DNA of 64,000 nucleotides. Origin: Gadus chalcogrammus (taxonomy: Eukaryota > Chordata > Actinopteri > Gadiformes > Gadidae). The DNA lies in assembly GCF_026213295.1 (NCBI RefSeq), contig NC_079412.1:4282993-4346992 (forward strand). Direction: 5' to 3'. Made by a program: the position numbers and the translations under genes. The notes under the pieces were generated by a model. The model had not been told where the DNA came from. It saw only the letters and a list, made by a program, of their open reading frames with translations, and made no database searches. Below, piece by piece: positions 11,566-21,710 of the stretch. How positions within the stretch are numbered: the stretch's first letter is position 1; each line of letters starts with the position of its first letter.

Positions 11566-12288
11566 CTAATTCTGAGCGTTCAACAGAGAGACTGCTTGGG
11601 GAAAGAAGCTGACTTTGTGTCGGCTGGTTTTGGCAAACAGTGCCCTGTATCGCCTGCCCGAGGGAAGGAGGTTGAACATTTTGTGACCAGGATGTGAGGG
11701 ATCTAGGGCGATTCTTGTTGCCCTTTTCCTGACCCTGGACTGGTACAGGTCCTCAATGGTGGGAAGGTCAGCTGCAATGATCTTCTCCGCAGCCCGTATT
11801 GTCCGTTGCAGTCTGGCCCTGTCCCGTTTGGTGGCTGACCCAAACCAGACAGTGATCGAGGTGCAGATGACAGACTGGATGATGGCTGAGTAGAAGGTGG
11901 TCAGCAGCTCTTTAGGCAGATTAAACTTGTCGCAGGAAGTATAACCTCTGCTGGGCCTTTTTCTGGACAGAGTAAATGTGGGGACCAACCGGGACCATAT
12001 TAGGTCCTGAGAAATGGTTGTACCTAGGAACCTAAAGGAATCGACAGTGGACACTGTATCGTTCTGGATGGTGAGGGAGGGGATTGGGGGGGGACTTCTC
12101 CGAAAGTCCACTGTCATCTCCACAGTCTTGTTGTGGTTTAACACCAGGTGGTGCTGACTGCACCATTGGACCAGCTGTTCCACCTCCTGTCTGTAAGCAG
12201 ACTCATCACCATCCTGGATCAAACCAATGACGGCGGTGTCATCTGCAAACTTCAGGAGTTTTACGGACGGGTTCTTTGAGGTGCAGTC
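11566..12288 (-). pseudogene. L2 LINE reverse transcriptase, C-terminal part
   Basis: The frame resumes the RT domain right after the hAT insertion: CTSKNPSVKLLKFADDTAVI includes the FADD box of the RT catalytic centre, followed by FLGTTISQDL, the usual thumb-region FLG motif, and a C-terminal region ending SLLNAQN. There are no internal stops from 12288 down to the stop near 11566. Together with 13907-15839 it makes one interrupted polyprotein. Residues read upstream of 12288 in this frame come from the inserted hAT, not the LINE. Confidence 0.85.
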
Positions 12289-12669
12289 CAGTGGCGGCTG
12301 GTGGAATTTATTTGAGGGGGGGCTGAACGTTTGCATTCCAAACCCAAAAAGGGGGGTCTGGGGGCATCGTCCCCCACAAGATTTTTTTGTGATTTTCACA
12401 AACAAACGAAGCATTCTGGTGCATTCTGACAAAATAGTAAAGGCAAAAAAAGAACATTCTCTCTCTCTCTCTCTGTGTGAGAGAGAGAGAGATAGAGATA
12501 ATGGGTGACTGTGTTACGGCCAAGCCATTGTGTTGGTAAACGTCACTCATAAATATATCTAGAGTCTGCATTAGTAAGCATTTAGACAAATACAATGAAA
12601 TATGAATTCCACAAAATTCATGTAAATGTGCAAACTTTTGTGTGTGGTTGTTGAAGACACACTTAATGC

Positions 12670-13030
12670 ATGATACCCACATAGGTTTGCAGAGGACTGT
12701 ACAATATGCACACTAAAGGCCTGATGCCACCATAGGTTTGCAGAGGACTATAGACAGTATGTACACTGAATAGGTTTGCAAAGGACTATATACAATATGA
12801 ACACTGAAGGCCTGAAGCAACCATAGGTTTGCCGAGAACTATATACAGTATGTACACTGAATAGGTTTACAGAGGACTGTATACAATATTCACACTGAAG
12901 GCCTGATGCCACCATGTTTGCAGAGAACTATATACAGTATGTACACTGAATAGGTTTGCAGAGGACTATATACAATATGCACAATGAAGGCCTGGTCCCA
13001 CCATAGGTTTGCAGAGAACTATATACAGTA
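12670..13030. repeat. Tandem repeat of alternating about 39/52-bp units
   Basis: Units carry TAGGTTTGCAGAG, then ACTATATACAGTATGTACAC or ACTATATACAATATGCACAC, and every second unit adds GAAGGCCTGATGCCACCA. At least four higher-order copies lie inside the hAT element, between its left end and the coding relic. Confidence 0.85.
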
Positions 13031-13128
13031 CGGGGTGGGGGGAGGTTGTGAGGGTCTGCAACCAGTGTCCATCTCAAGGGAAATACATATAAAAGATGCC
13101 CGAAAAAGAATAAATAGAAGTTGCTTAC

Positions 13129-13350
13129 CTCTAGCATGGCTAGCTTCACACAGTTGTTCATATGCACTCTTGTTCGCTTGTGTTTATTTGATCCATTCTG
13201 ACAGAATGTGTCATTCCTCTTACGGCAGGTCTTTGTCCACGAACTATCACACGCACTTGTTTTAAAAAGTATACAAGGAAAGCAAAAAATTGCATTGGCA
13301 TACCCAGAGCTAGTTTGCCAAGCCTGAACCAAACTCTGGAAAAACTTCTC
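13129..13350 (-). pseudogene. hAT transposase TTF-type zinc finger exon, broken
   Basis: On the minus strand the frame reads SLVQAWQTSSGYANAIFCFP then CILFKTSACDSSWTKT. This is the FCFPCxLF...W pattern of the TTF-type zinc finger of hAT transposases (ZMYM1-like proteins). After a frame change it continues KRTRVHMNNCVKLAML, the H-x(4-5)-H end of the same domain. The exon ends at 13129 with GTAAGC on the minus strand, a good splice donor. No catalytic domain was found in the element, so it is non-functional. Confidence 0.7.
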
Positions 13351-13906
13351 TTGTAGGCTCTATCCTTTTCTCTTGCTTGTTGGGTTACGTTCACTTCTGG
13401 CTTTTCTGCTCCGAGTTATTTTACTAGCTGAACTCACAGGGAAACAGTGGAAGCAGTACTCAAAGTCGCCATCTTGCTGATCTCTGAGGTAATGGCAAAC
13501 GCGCGGTTACGCGCAGTGGACGGTGCACTGCACTTGGGGCTATATCTTGAGCACCCCAAAGCCATACAATTCGACGACGCTGATTGGCGAAATTATATAC
13601 TTTTCTGCCTAGCAACGGGGGAACCATTGGCTAATAATTCAGGCATGTGGGGCTGAGCGAAAAGCGCCCCACGGAAGACATCTGCTTCACCAAAATGAAC
13701 GTTGAACATGTCAGTGAATGAAGATTAAATCATGGGGGATTCTAAAGATATTCTAAAGTAAATGCATTACTCGAATGCAATTAAAATAGATTAATTCTCA
13801 AAATGAGAAGATTATTTAAAAAAAAATATATAAATATATTTAAAAAAGAAAAGATGGCCGGTCGGCGGGAGGGCGGCGCCCCAGCGCCCTCTATAGGCGA
13901 GCCGCC

Positions 13907-15839
13907 AGTCATTGGTGTAGATGGAGAAGAGCAGCGGGGAGAGGACACACCCCTGTGGGGCGCCAGTGCTGATGGACCGGGTTTTGGAAGAGATGCTCCC
14001 TAGTCTGACATGCTGCTGCCTGTCAATCAGGAAGCTGATGATCCACTGACAGGTGGTGACAGGCACTTCGAACTGGGTGAGGTTCTGATGAAGGATTTCA
14101 GGGACGATGGTGTTGAACGCCGAGCTGAAGTCCACAAACAGGATCCTGGCATACGTCCCTGGGTAGTCGAGGTGGTGCAGTATGTATTGCAGTCCCATGT
14201 TGACAGCATCATCCGCCGACCTGTTTGCCCTGTAGGCAAACTGCAGGGGGTCCAGCAGGGGACCTATAATGTCCTTCAGGTGGCTCAACACCAGTCTCTC
14301 AAAGGATTTCATGACCACAGACGTCAGGGCGACAGGCCTGTAGTCATTTAGTCCTGTGATGGAGGTTTTTTTGGGGACTCGGATGATGGTGGAGCATTTA
14401 AAGCAGGAGGGCACTTCACACAGCTCCAGGGACCAGTTAAAGATCCGCGTGAAGATTGGCGCCAGCTGTTCAGCACAGACTTGCAGACAAGAGTGGGACA
14501 CACCATCAGGTCCTGGAGCCTTCTTGATCTTCTGCTTCTGAAAGAGCCGGCACACATCCTTCTCGCAGATAGTTAGTGCAGGTGGGGGGAGGGGGATGGG
14601 TGATGAGGGAACACCTTTTGTGCGTGAGGGGTGTGACAATGGGTGCTCTTCAAGCCTGCAGTAAAAGTCATTCAGGTCGTCTGCCAGTCTGGGATTTCCT
14701 GCAGGGTAGGGGGATGGTCTCTTGTAGTTTGTAATTTGTTGCAGGCCTTTCCAAACTGATGCAGGGTCATTGGCGGAGAGGCTATATTTTAGTTTCTCAC
14801 TGTAGCTTATTTTGGCTACCTTTGTCAACTTGTTCCTGGCCTGCTTATATAGGTCCCGGTCCCCACTACTATGGGCCTCCTCTTTAGCTTGACGCAGCTT
14901 CCTAAGATTAGGAGTGAACCAAGGTTTGCTGTTGTTGTATGTGCAGAAGGTCTTGGTCTGCACACAGAGGTCCTCGCAAAAACGGATGTAAGATGTTACA
15001 GTGTCCGTGAGGTCGTTAAGGTCTGTAGCTGCAGCTTCAAAAACGCTCCAGTTGGTGCAGTCAAAGCAAGCCTGCAACTCCAGCTTTGATTCCCTTGTCC
15101 ATTTCTTTAAAGTCTTTGCCACAGGTTTAGAAGTTTTTAGTTTCTGCCTGTAGGTTGGGATGAGATGAAGCAGACAGTGGTCGGAGAGTCCTAGAGCTGC
15201 CCGGGAAACAGCGCGATAGGCGTCCTTCAAAACTGTGTAACAGTGGTCCAGTGTGTTTTTGTCTCTGGTGGGAATCTTGATATGCTGTCTGTATTTAGGG
15301 AGCTCCTGGTTGAGTTTGGCGTTGTTAAAATCGCCAACAATAATAACGAGAGAGTCCGGGTGTTTTTTCTCAATGTCCGTTATCTGGTCGGCCAGCTGTT
15401 GCAGCGCGTCTGCGACGCACGCTTGTGGTGGTATATAAACACCAACCATAACAAATGAGGAGAACTCCCGCGGAGAATAGAAGGGTTTACAGTCTATGAA
15501 GAGAGACTCTAAGTGAGGGCTACACATCTTTTCCAGCACTGTAACATCTGTACACCAACCAACGTTTAAGTAGAAGCAGATTCCTCCGCCTTTCGTTTTC
15601 CCCGAAAGCTCTGTGTTGCGGTCCGCCCGGATGAGTTGGAAACCGGGCAGCTGAAGTGCGCTTTCCGGGATGCGTTCACAGAGCCAGGTTTCGGTGAAAC
15701 ACAGGGCAGCGGATCTGTAAAAGTCTGAGTTGGTTTGATTGAGAAGCAACAGCTCATCCATCTTATTTACCAGGGACCGGACGTTTGTCAGGTGAATGGC
15801 TGGAAGCGAGGTGCGTAGTCCCCGCTTCCTTAATTTCAC
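13907..15839 (-). pseudogene. L2 LINE endonuclease plus N-terminal reverse transcriptase
   Basis: About 640 codons without a stop. The first 250 residues form an apurinic-like endonuclease: LPAIHLTNVRSLVNKMDEL, LCFTETWL, VIIVGDFNNAKL, LDHCYTVL and GLSDHCLLHL. The RT follows: KKAPGPDGVSHSCLQVC, DYRPVALTSVVMKSFERL, ILFVDFSSAFNTI and STGAPQGCVLSPLLFSIYT, ending TND at 13911, where the hAT interrupts. The codon at 15839 is GTG within an open stretch, not a true initiator, and an in-frame stop lies 20-30 codons upstream. The intact frame implies a young copy. Confidence 0.85.
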
Positions 15840-15927
15840 AAGCGCTCCTGCTCGTTTCCCCCGTCTGCGTCTCCGTCAGATTCCAAGGAGAACCGTTGCT
15901 CCTCCGACCAGGATTTCAATAAAACTT
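15124..15927 (-). repeat. 804-bp tandem duplication of LINE 5' region, copy 1
   Basis: Bases 15124-15927 and 15928-16731 are copies at an 804-bp offset. One difference was seen: CCCGGG against CCAGGG near 15200/16004, changing Arg to Leu in the endonuclease frame. The junction joins the 5' sequence ending ATAAAACTT directly to GGTTTAGAAG inside the endonuclease. Confidence 0.9.
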
Positions 15928-16731
15928 GGTTTAGAAGTTTTTAGTTTCTGCCTGTAGGTTGGGATGAGATGAAGCAGACAGTGGTCGGAGAGTCCTAGAG
16001 CTGCCAGGGAAACAGCGCGATAGGCGTCCTTCAAAACTGTGTAACAGTGGTCCAGTGTGTTTTTGTCTCTGGTGGGAATCTTGATATGCTGTCTGTATTT
16101 AGGGAGCTCCTGGTTGAGTTTGGCGTTGTTAAAATCGCCAACAATAATAACGAGAGAGTCCGGGTGTTTTTTCTCAATGTCCGTTATCTGGTCGGCCAGC
16201 TGTTGCAGCGCGTCTGCGACGCACGCTTGTGGTGGTATATAAACACCAACCATAACAAATGAGGAGAACTCCCGCGGAGAATAGAAGGGTTTACAGTCTA
16301 TGAAGAGAGACTCTAAGTGAGGGCTACACATCTTTTCCAGCACTGTAACATCTGTACACCAACCAACGTTTAAGTAGAAGCAGATTCCTCCGCCTTTCGT
16401 TTTCCCCGAAAGCTCTGTGTTGCGGTCCGCCCGGATGAGTTGGAAACCGGGCAGCTGAAGTGCGCTTTCCGGGATGCGTTCACAGAGCCAGGTTTCGGTG
16501 AAACACAGGGCAGCGGATCTGTAAAAGTCTGAGTTGGTTTGATTGAGAAGCAACAGCTCATCCATCTTATTTACCAGGGACCGGACGTTTGTCAGGTGAA
16601 TGGCTGGAAGCGAGGTGCGTAGTCCCCGCTTCCTTAATTTCACAAGCGCTCCTGCTCGTTTCCCCCGTCTGCGTCTCCGTCAGATTCCAAGGAGAACCGT
16701 TGCTCCTCCGACCAGGATTTCAATAAAACTT
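15928..16731 (-). pseudogene. LINE endonuclease fragment, tandem copy 2
   Basis: Copy 2 encodes the same endonuclease part as copy 1 (about 235 residues), then runs through the junction into SFIEILVGGATVLLGI and a stop near 15876. It is truncated and inactive. Confidence 0.85.
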
Positions 16732-16876
16732 GCTGAGTTTGTGAAAACTGGAGAAAAAAATCCTGTAGAGGTATGCCGGATGATTAAGAGCTCCTCTCTG
16801 GAAAAAGTTGCTGGTGAAATACCACCAAAAACATAATAAACGGACAAAAACAAACAAAGTATAAACGATCGCTGTT

Positions 16877-17050
16877 AGAAGTAAAATGCTGTTACGCTGT
16901 GGTGCGAGCGAGAACAGACTGCAAGGCTTTTCCATTATTTGCACACTGTTCGTGTTTACTGTCCCATGTTGCAGATCTAAGAAATAAAGCCAGTTCAGAG
17001 CTCCATCCAACCTCTCCTCCTGAGGTTATTTCAAATAGCAGCAGAAGCAC
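16877..17050 (+). other. Intronless copy of the 9.7-10.1 kb unit
   Basis: AGAAGTAAAATGCTGTTAC...CTGTGG (to 16902) is joined directly to GCGAGCGAGAACAGACTGC... (to 16974), lacking the 276-bp segment present at 9740-10015. The junction sits exactly at the predicted splice site. Sequence beyond 16974 (ATCTAAGAAATAAAGCC...) replaces the GTATGT that follows in the other copy and may be a third exon carrying an AATAAA signal. No poly-A tail or flanking duplication was recognised. Confidence 0.5.
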
Positions 17051-17456
17051 AATTACAAAGGTCACATACGCATACGAAATCTGCAGTTACATGTGCTAAA
17101 GACTTTTGCTACAATAATATCTTCATACGCCTACCCGCCCGGGCTCTCATTACACTCTGCACATCTTTCAATGTCGAACAGCCCGCCAACAGAGGGGCTG
17201 CTACTATGGAAGGCTACACCATAGCTCCCCCAAAGCATAGGTAGCCTACGTTTAAGCAGATTCAATCAAAGTAGCTCATGTGTACGGTAGACCGTGGGGT
17301 AGCTCAGCACGATGTTCAGGAAACCAAGTGGAAGGAAACGCAATGCTTTCAATTTGACCGATGTGGCACCCAGGTCACGTGCCCTTTAAATAAATAAGCA
17401 GCATTGACGGACGGCTGACGCTCAGCGGCGTCGCTCGCGTCACAAACCTGGAGTAG
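17051..17456. other. Repeat fragment then unclassified DNA
   Basis: About 17070-17130 is the inverted copy of the 6263-6320 repeat. The rest, to the hAT target site at 17457, has no recognised gene. Confidence 0.4.
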
Positions 17457-17684
17457 GCTACATCCAGGGCTGTAGTGGTCAAATTAGAGGTGGGTAAACT
17501 ATGAATTTTTTGATCAGACCGACCTCGACACAACGCAACGAAAAGTGTTGCGACTCTGTAAGGCTAGCCTGGCTATATTCCATTATGTTATTAATTAAAG
17601 TCATATTAAATCAATCAATGACAGTCAATGAATGTGTTTGTAGTTTATTCAAGTTAATCAAATTTCAACAGTAAAGAAAAGTAT

Positions 17685-17762
17685 GTGTAGATTAAGAACT
17701 ATCTATCTATGGCATGTGTGTATATACACACATGCCATAGATAGATAGTTCTTAATCTACAC
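17685..17762. repeat. 78-bp perfect palindrome, no spacer
   Basis: Arms 17685-17723 and 17724-17762 are exact reverse complements (39 bp each), with further pairing beyond after a 2-nt shift. It is inside the hAT element and would extrude as a hairpin. Confidence 0.95.
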
Positions 17763-17787
17763 ACATACTTACACACATACACACATA

Positions 17788-17831
17788 CATGCATACTAAT
17801 ACACACACATGTGTGTGCATTAGTATGCATG
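17788..17831. repeat. 44-bp near-perfect palindrome
   Basis: Two 22-bp arms meet at 17809/17810 with one mismatch (T against C). It lies 25 bp from the 78-bp palindrome. Confidence 0.9.
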
Positions 17832-17835
17832 CTTT

Positions 17836-18222
17836 TCACAGTAGTACCCAGAGGGCCTCCTTGTCCTCCACGTCAGGTCCTGCCTTGCAGGGGCGTGTTC
17901 TGGAGTTCATGGCTCCCCTGTGCTACACCAGCCAGGACTTCACATACGTGTTGGATTGAACTTTGTGGTGGCTGAGTGGTGGGCCATTCAGTTGAATAAA
18001 CATCAAGGACGACACTATGACCAAGTGCAGACTGCATCTCAGGGGGCACACTATGATGTTCATTAAGCTGAACCCCCTCTCACACTCAGCAGTGCTAACT
18101 GGAATGAGATGGTCGATATTCAGGAGTGGTGCAAGTTTTTCTGGAATGATGCTTGAGTTATCCTTAAAATCCCTATAGCCTTCAAGAGTTTTTCTGTCAT
18201 CAAGTCTGAACCAACCTGAACC
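17836..18222 (-). pseudogene. hAT transposase C-terminal dimerisation domain relic
   Basis: The minus-strand frame reads GWFRLDDRKTLEGYRDFKDN, then LAPLLNIDHLIPVSTAECER, GFSLMN and IQLNGPPLSHH, then NTYVKSWLV. The S-T-A-x-C-E-R-G-F-S-x-M-N signature with the following L-N-G-P-P is typical of the hATC domain (ZNF862/KIAA1586-like hAT proteins). A TAG at 17923-17925 follows SWLV, and related-looking sequence continues to 17836, so the stop may be a mutation. The N-terminal zinc finger and RNase H-like core are absent. Confidence 0.8.
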
Positions 18223-19123
18223 TAAAAATATTTATAATATATAAAATACAAATATTTATAAATATTTAAATTTTTATTGGTTTAACCGCCAACCGCCCGA
18301 ATTTAATTAATTCATTAAAATATATTTTTTTGTCGCGTCATCCGCCCGATCCGCGGTTCAGCCGCGGAGTCCACGGCTGCAACCGCCAACCTCGCATCTC
18401 CAAATTGAGGCTTTAACATAGCGACCAAGCTATAGCGAAGTTGATACGCCGAAACCGGAGTAAAATATGGATAGTAAAACTCTGACTGACTTTCACTCAT
18501 TTTGACGTGGGCAGTACACGGATAGCATGACTACGCATTGGCCAATCTGAATGCTCGTAGTCACTTAATAGTTCGTCAAGTAAAATTGATTTATAAATCA
18601 CAAAAACAAATCATGTGAATTGATCATCTTCAGTCTTACTTTGTACTTGAGGCCTTTTTCGGGCATCTGTTGGAGTGGGAGCACTCGAAGGTCTCTTCAA
18701 AAATCGCCTGATATCCATGGCTAATTAATGACAGGTAGGCAGGCATGATAATCCACAACGCGCAGGGCCATGTGGTTACATACTTCCTGTTTACATATTT
18801 TCCTGGATCCTGATTGGTGTCGCTGCCGCAGCCGCAAGGCACTGATTGGAGGATCACAGACCATAATAGCATAGGCCTAGAGCGCAGATGAAAATGATTC
18901 AGATTACAGCGTTTATTTGTTCAACAATATGAAACCTTGTCTTAGGTGTTTTAAAATTATGCTGAATTTATTTCCGATTATTCCAACGGCAGAATACAAG
19001 GCACAGGGAACTTTGAGGTGCGTAAACGCTATTTAGAGGTGCGTAAACGCTATTTCCAAAATTCCAGAGGTGCGTAAACGGCGTTTACGTGCGTTTACCC
19101 TCCACTACAGCCCTGGCTACATC

Positions 19124-19774
19124 TATATCAACAGAGCCGTGCTACGAGACAAGCTCCCGGAGCAAAGGCACCGACAGCAGGGCAAAGTGCGGGAATCCCA
19201 ACGTCAACGCCGTCCATGTGCTGATATGGCGCACAAAAGGCAGAGACAACAACACCTCTTTGTTTGAGGGACTCGCACAAGCCTCCTGAAAAGTGGATAA
19301 TTTGTCTTCAACTCGCCTAAGAACCGAAGATACAGAGAAAGAGAAAGGCGAGGATGGGGGATGAATGTGTGTCTGTGTGTGTAGGGAGGGGGAGTGCAAT
19401 ACAAGTGATGGACAAGAGGATGATTGGCCAGGTGCATCACTCTCGGTGAGTGTTCACGTGTGTGTTGTGTGTCGCACACAGAATGGTTTGCAGCGCAGGA
19501 TCAGTGCATACTGGGTGATATGGCTCGCCCTCTGCCTCTGGGCCAACAGCCTGGAGATAAACAAGATAAACACCACTAGCATCAGTTAGATGGACTCATC
19601 TTTTTATTGTGCTGAGGCCTCCCTGTATATGCATGCACCAACATGCGCGCACTGTACACACACCTGTACACACACATTGTTGAATGACCCAGTGGTTGTC
19701 GGGTTGCAAAGGAGAAACTTAAGGAGCAGTGTAACTGAGGCGTACCTTGGAGAGGTGTGTGTGTGTGTGTGTGT
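19124..19774. other. Intergenic DNA, no gene seen
   Basis: Short open frames without domains. A short TG tract lies at 19755-19774, directly beside the next element, and may be its target site. Confidence 0.5.
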
Positions 19775-20584
19775 TAGGGTTGCCGCGGTGTGGACATTTT
19801 CACACCGAGTAATACACTCGTGTCAACACCGGTATTCCTGAGTATAAACGGTATAAACTTTGAAACTAGGTCAACCGGCATCTTCTCCGTCAACTCTCCT
19901 CTCACACTTGGTGACAGCGTCTGGCAGCGTGCCAAGTTTTATAACGTTCTATATTTAATAGTATAATATAATTTTATAGATAATATCTCGGCCAAAAGCT
20001 CTGTGCACCTCCGGATGGCCGTAGCACGGGGAGCTCTCGTAGGGATTGAGCTTTGCGGGGTTTGTTTACCGGCGTTGCTATGGTTACCGGTCTTGTAAGA
20101 AAGAGCGCCAATTCTCGGCGCGCAAATTCTCTTCCGCACAGAGCAGAACTGTGGCCTATTCTACACATTTTAATTTTCTTAATTATAATTATATTATTCA
20201 TTTTTCTGAATTTTTTTTTTATTACTGAAAAAAAAGAAAAGAAATACTCGGTGTTGCCGGTGTGCAACACTGAGTAATCGGTGTTGGCCTCAACACCCGT
20301 AACACCGGTAATACCCTAGCCCAGGGGTGCCCAAGCTTTTTTGCCCCAAGATCTACTTTTCAAGTAGCCAAACTCCCGAGATCTACCAGTCTAGTGTCAA
20401 CATTGGGCAAGACTACCTTCAAGCGTCGTGTGTCGTGAACCTACGGACTTCAGTGGGGGTTTCATTCTATTTTTCATTTTTTTTTCACCCCTCGCGGTCG
20501 ACTTGGGATCTGTCGGCGGTCTACTGGTAGACCGCAATCGACTGGTTGGGCACACCTGCCCTAGCCTATACCGCGGCAACCCTA
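19775..20584. mobile_element. DNA transposon with TAGGGTTGCCGCGGT ends, host of a nested MITE
   Basis: The left end is TAGGGTTGCCGCGGTGT and the right end ATACCGCGGCAACCCTA, inverted repeats of about 15 bp. GTGTGTGT lies outside both ends, compatible with an 8-bp hAT-like duplication but uninformative in a TG tract. Internal sequence contains ACACCGGT and CAACACCG-type repeats. The segment 20028-20097 is shared with the 21711-23454 composite. No transposase is present. Confidence 0.7.
20322..20558. mobile_element. 237-bp hAT (Charlie-like) MITE with 8-bp duplication
   Basis: The termini are CAGGGGTGCCCAA and TTGGGCACACCTG. The target duplication CCCTAGCC is exact on both sides (20314-20321 and 20559-20566). 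It carries subterminal AGATCTAC / GGTCTACTGGTAGACC motifs. It inserted into the right end of the 19775-20584 element, so it is younger than that element. Confidence 0.95.
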
Positions 20585-20797
20585 GTGTGTGTGTGCGTGT
20601 GTGTGTGTTTGTGAGGCGTCCTAGTCCCAGGAGTCCCCGGATCGATCCTTTGACGGCGTCCAGACCTCATTAGGCTGGAGGTTATTTTGCACTCATTAGT
20701 GCAGGGCCAGAGGTCCCCCGGCCTGGATGGCAGCAGGCCGTTCATGAAAATGAAATGCGTCAACATCTTTTAAACTACTCAAGCCTATCATTGCCAC

Positions 20798-21546
<749 letters not shown>

Positions 21547-21708
21547 CATTTACATTCAGGGGACAAGTCAACCACGCAGGGCGACAGCTAGCTCATCAGC
21601 AGCAGTGGGGGTGAGGCGTCTTTCTCAGGGATACCTCGACACTCAGCTAGGAGGAGCCGGGGATCGAACTAGCCAACCTGCTCTACCTCCAGCTACTGCT
21701 GCCCCTTA
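21547..21708. repeat. Fish interspersed repeat fragment (21.5 kb copy)
   Basis: It begins ATTTACATTTACATTCAGGG and includes GTCAACCACGCAGGGCGACA and CTCGACACTCAGCTAGGAGG, ending in a run rich in CTACTGCTGCCCC. The GTCAACCACGCAGGGCGACA block recurs inverted at about 29070-29090, showing that it is dispersed. The class (SINE-like or DNA) is not determined. Confidence 0.6.
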
Positions 21709-21710
21709 AT

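Larger units (their letters stand above)
12289..13906 (-). mobile_element. hAT-family transposon inserted in the LINE RT frame
   Basis: It starts CAGTGGCGGCTGG, and the right end reads GGCGAGCCGCC, whose reverse complement shares GGCGGCT. AGTC lies on both sides (12285-12288 and 13907-13910), and joining the flanks restores the LINE frame, so the boundaries are good. A full 8-bp hAT duplication is not seen; a small deletion at the right end could explain that. Inside are a TTF-like zinc-finger exon relic (13129-13350, minus) and a tandem repeat (about 12670-13030). Confidence 0.8.
10376..16731 (-). mobile_element. L2-clade LINE, interrupted and partly duplicated
   Basis: A non-LTR retrotransposon on the minus strand. 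Its 3' tail lies at 10376-10463 and ends in (GATTCA)n next to a conserved CTTTATTGGCCAGGTTTGCG tail segment. Endonuclease and reverse-transcriptase frames lie at 15839-13907 and 12288-11566. It is broken by a TIR element (10464-11371) and a hAT element (12289-13906). The 5' region (15124-15927) is repeated in tandem at 15928-16731. The family call rests on endonuclease and RT motifs and the fish-typical tail. Confidence 0.85.
17465..19115 (-). mobile_element. hAT transposon with 8-bp target duplication
   Basis: Terminal inverted repeats are CAGGGCTGTAGTGG at the left and CCACTACAGCCCTG at the right. The 8-bp duplication GCTACATC is perfect on both sides (17457-17464 and 19116-19123), which defines a hAT insertion of 1651 bp. 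It holds a minus-strand transposase C-terminal relic (17836-18222), two palindromes near the left end, and a subterminal region repeating GGTGCGTAAACG. The rest of the transposase is missing, so it cannot move on its own. Confidence 0.9.

Noticed and set aside
12308..12682. 124-codon minus-strand frame at the hAT left end
   Set aside because: It spans CT/GA low-complexity sequence and the terminal region of the transposon; no domain.
15839..15839. Start of the long LINE frame as a true initiation codon
   Set aside because: The codon is GTG in the middle of LINE sequence; the real start must lie elsewhere and the 5' part is rearranged.
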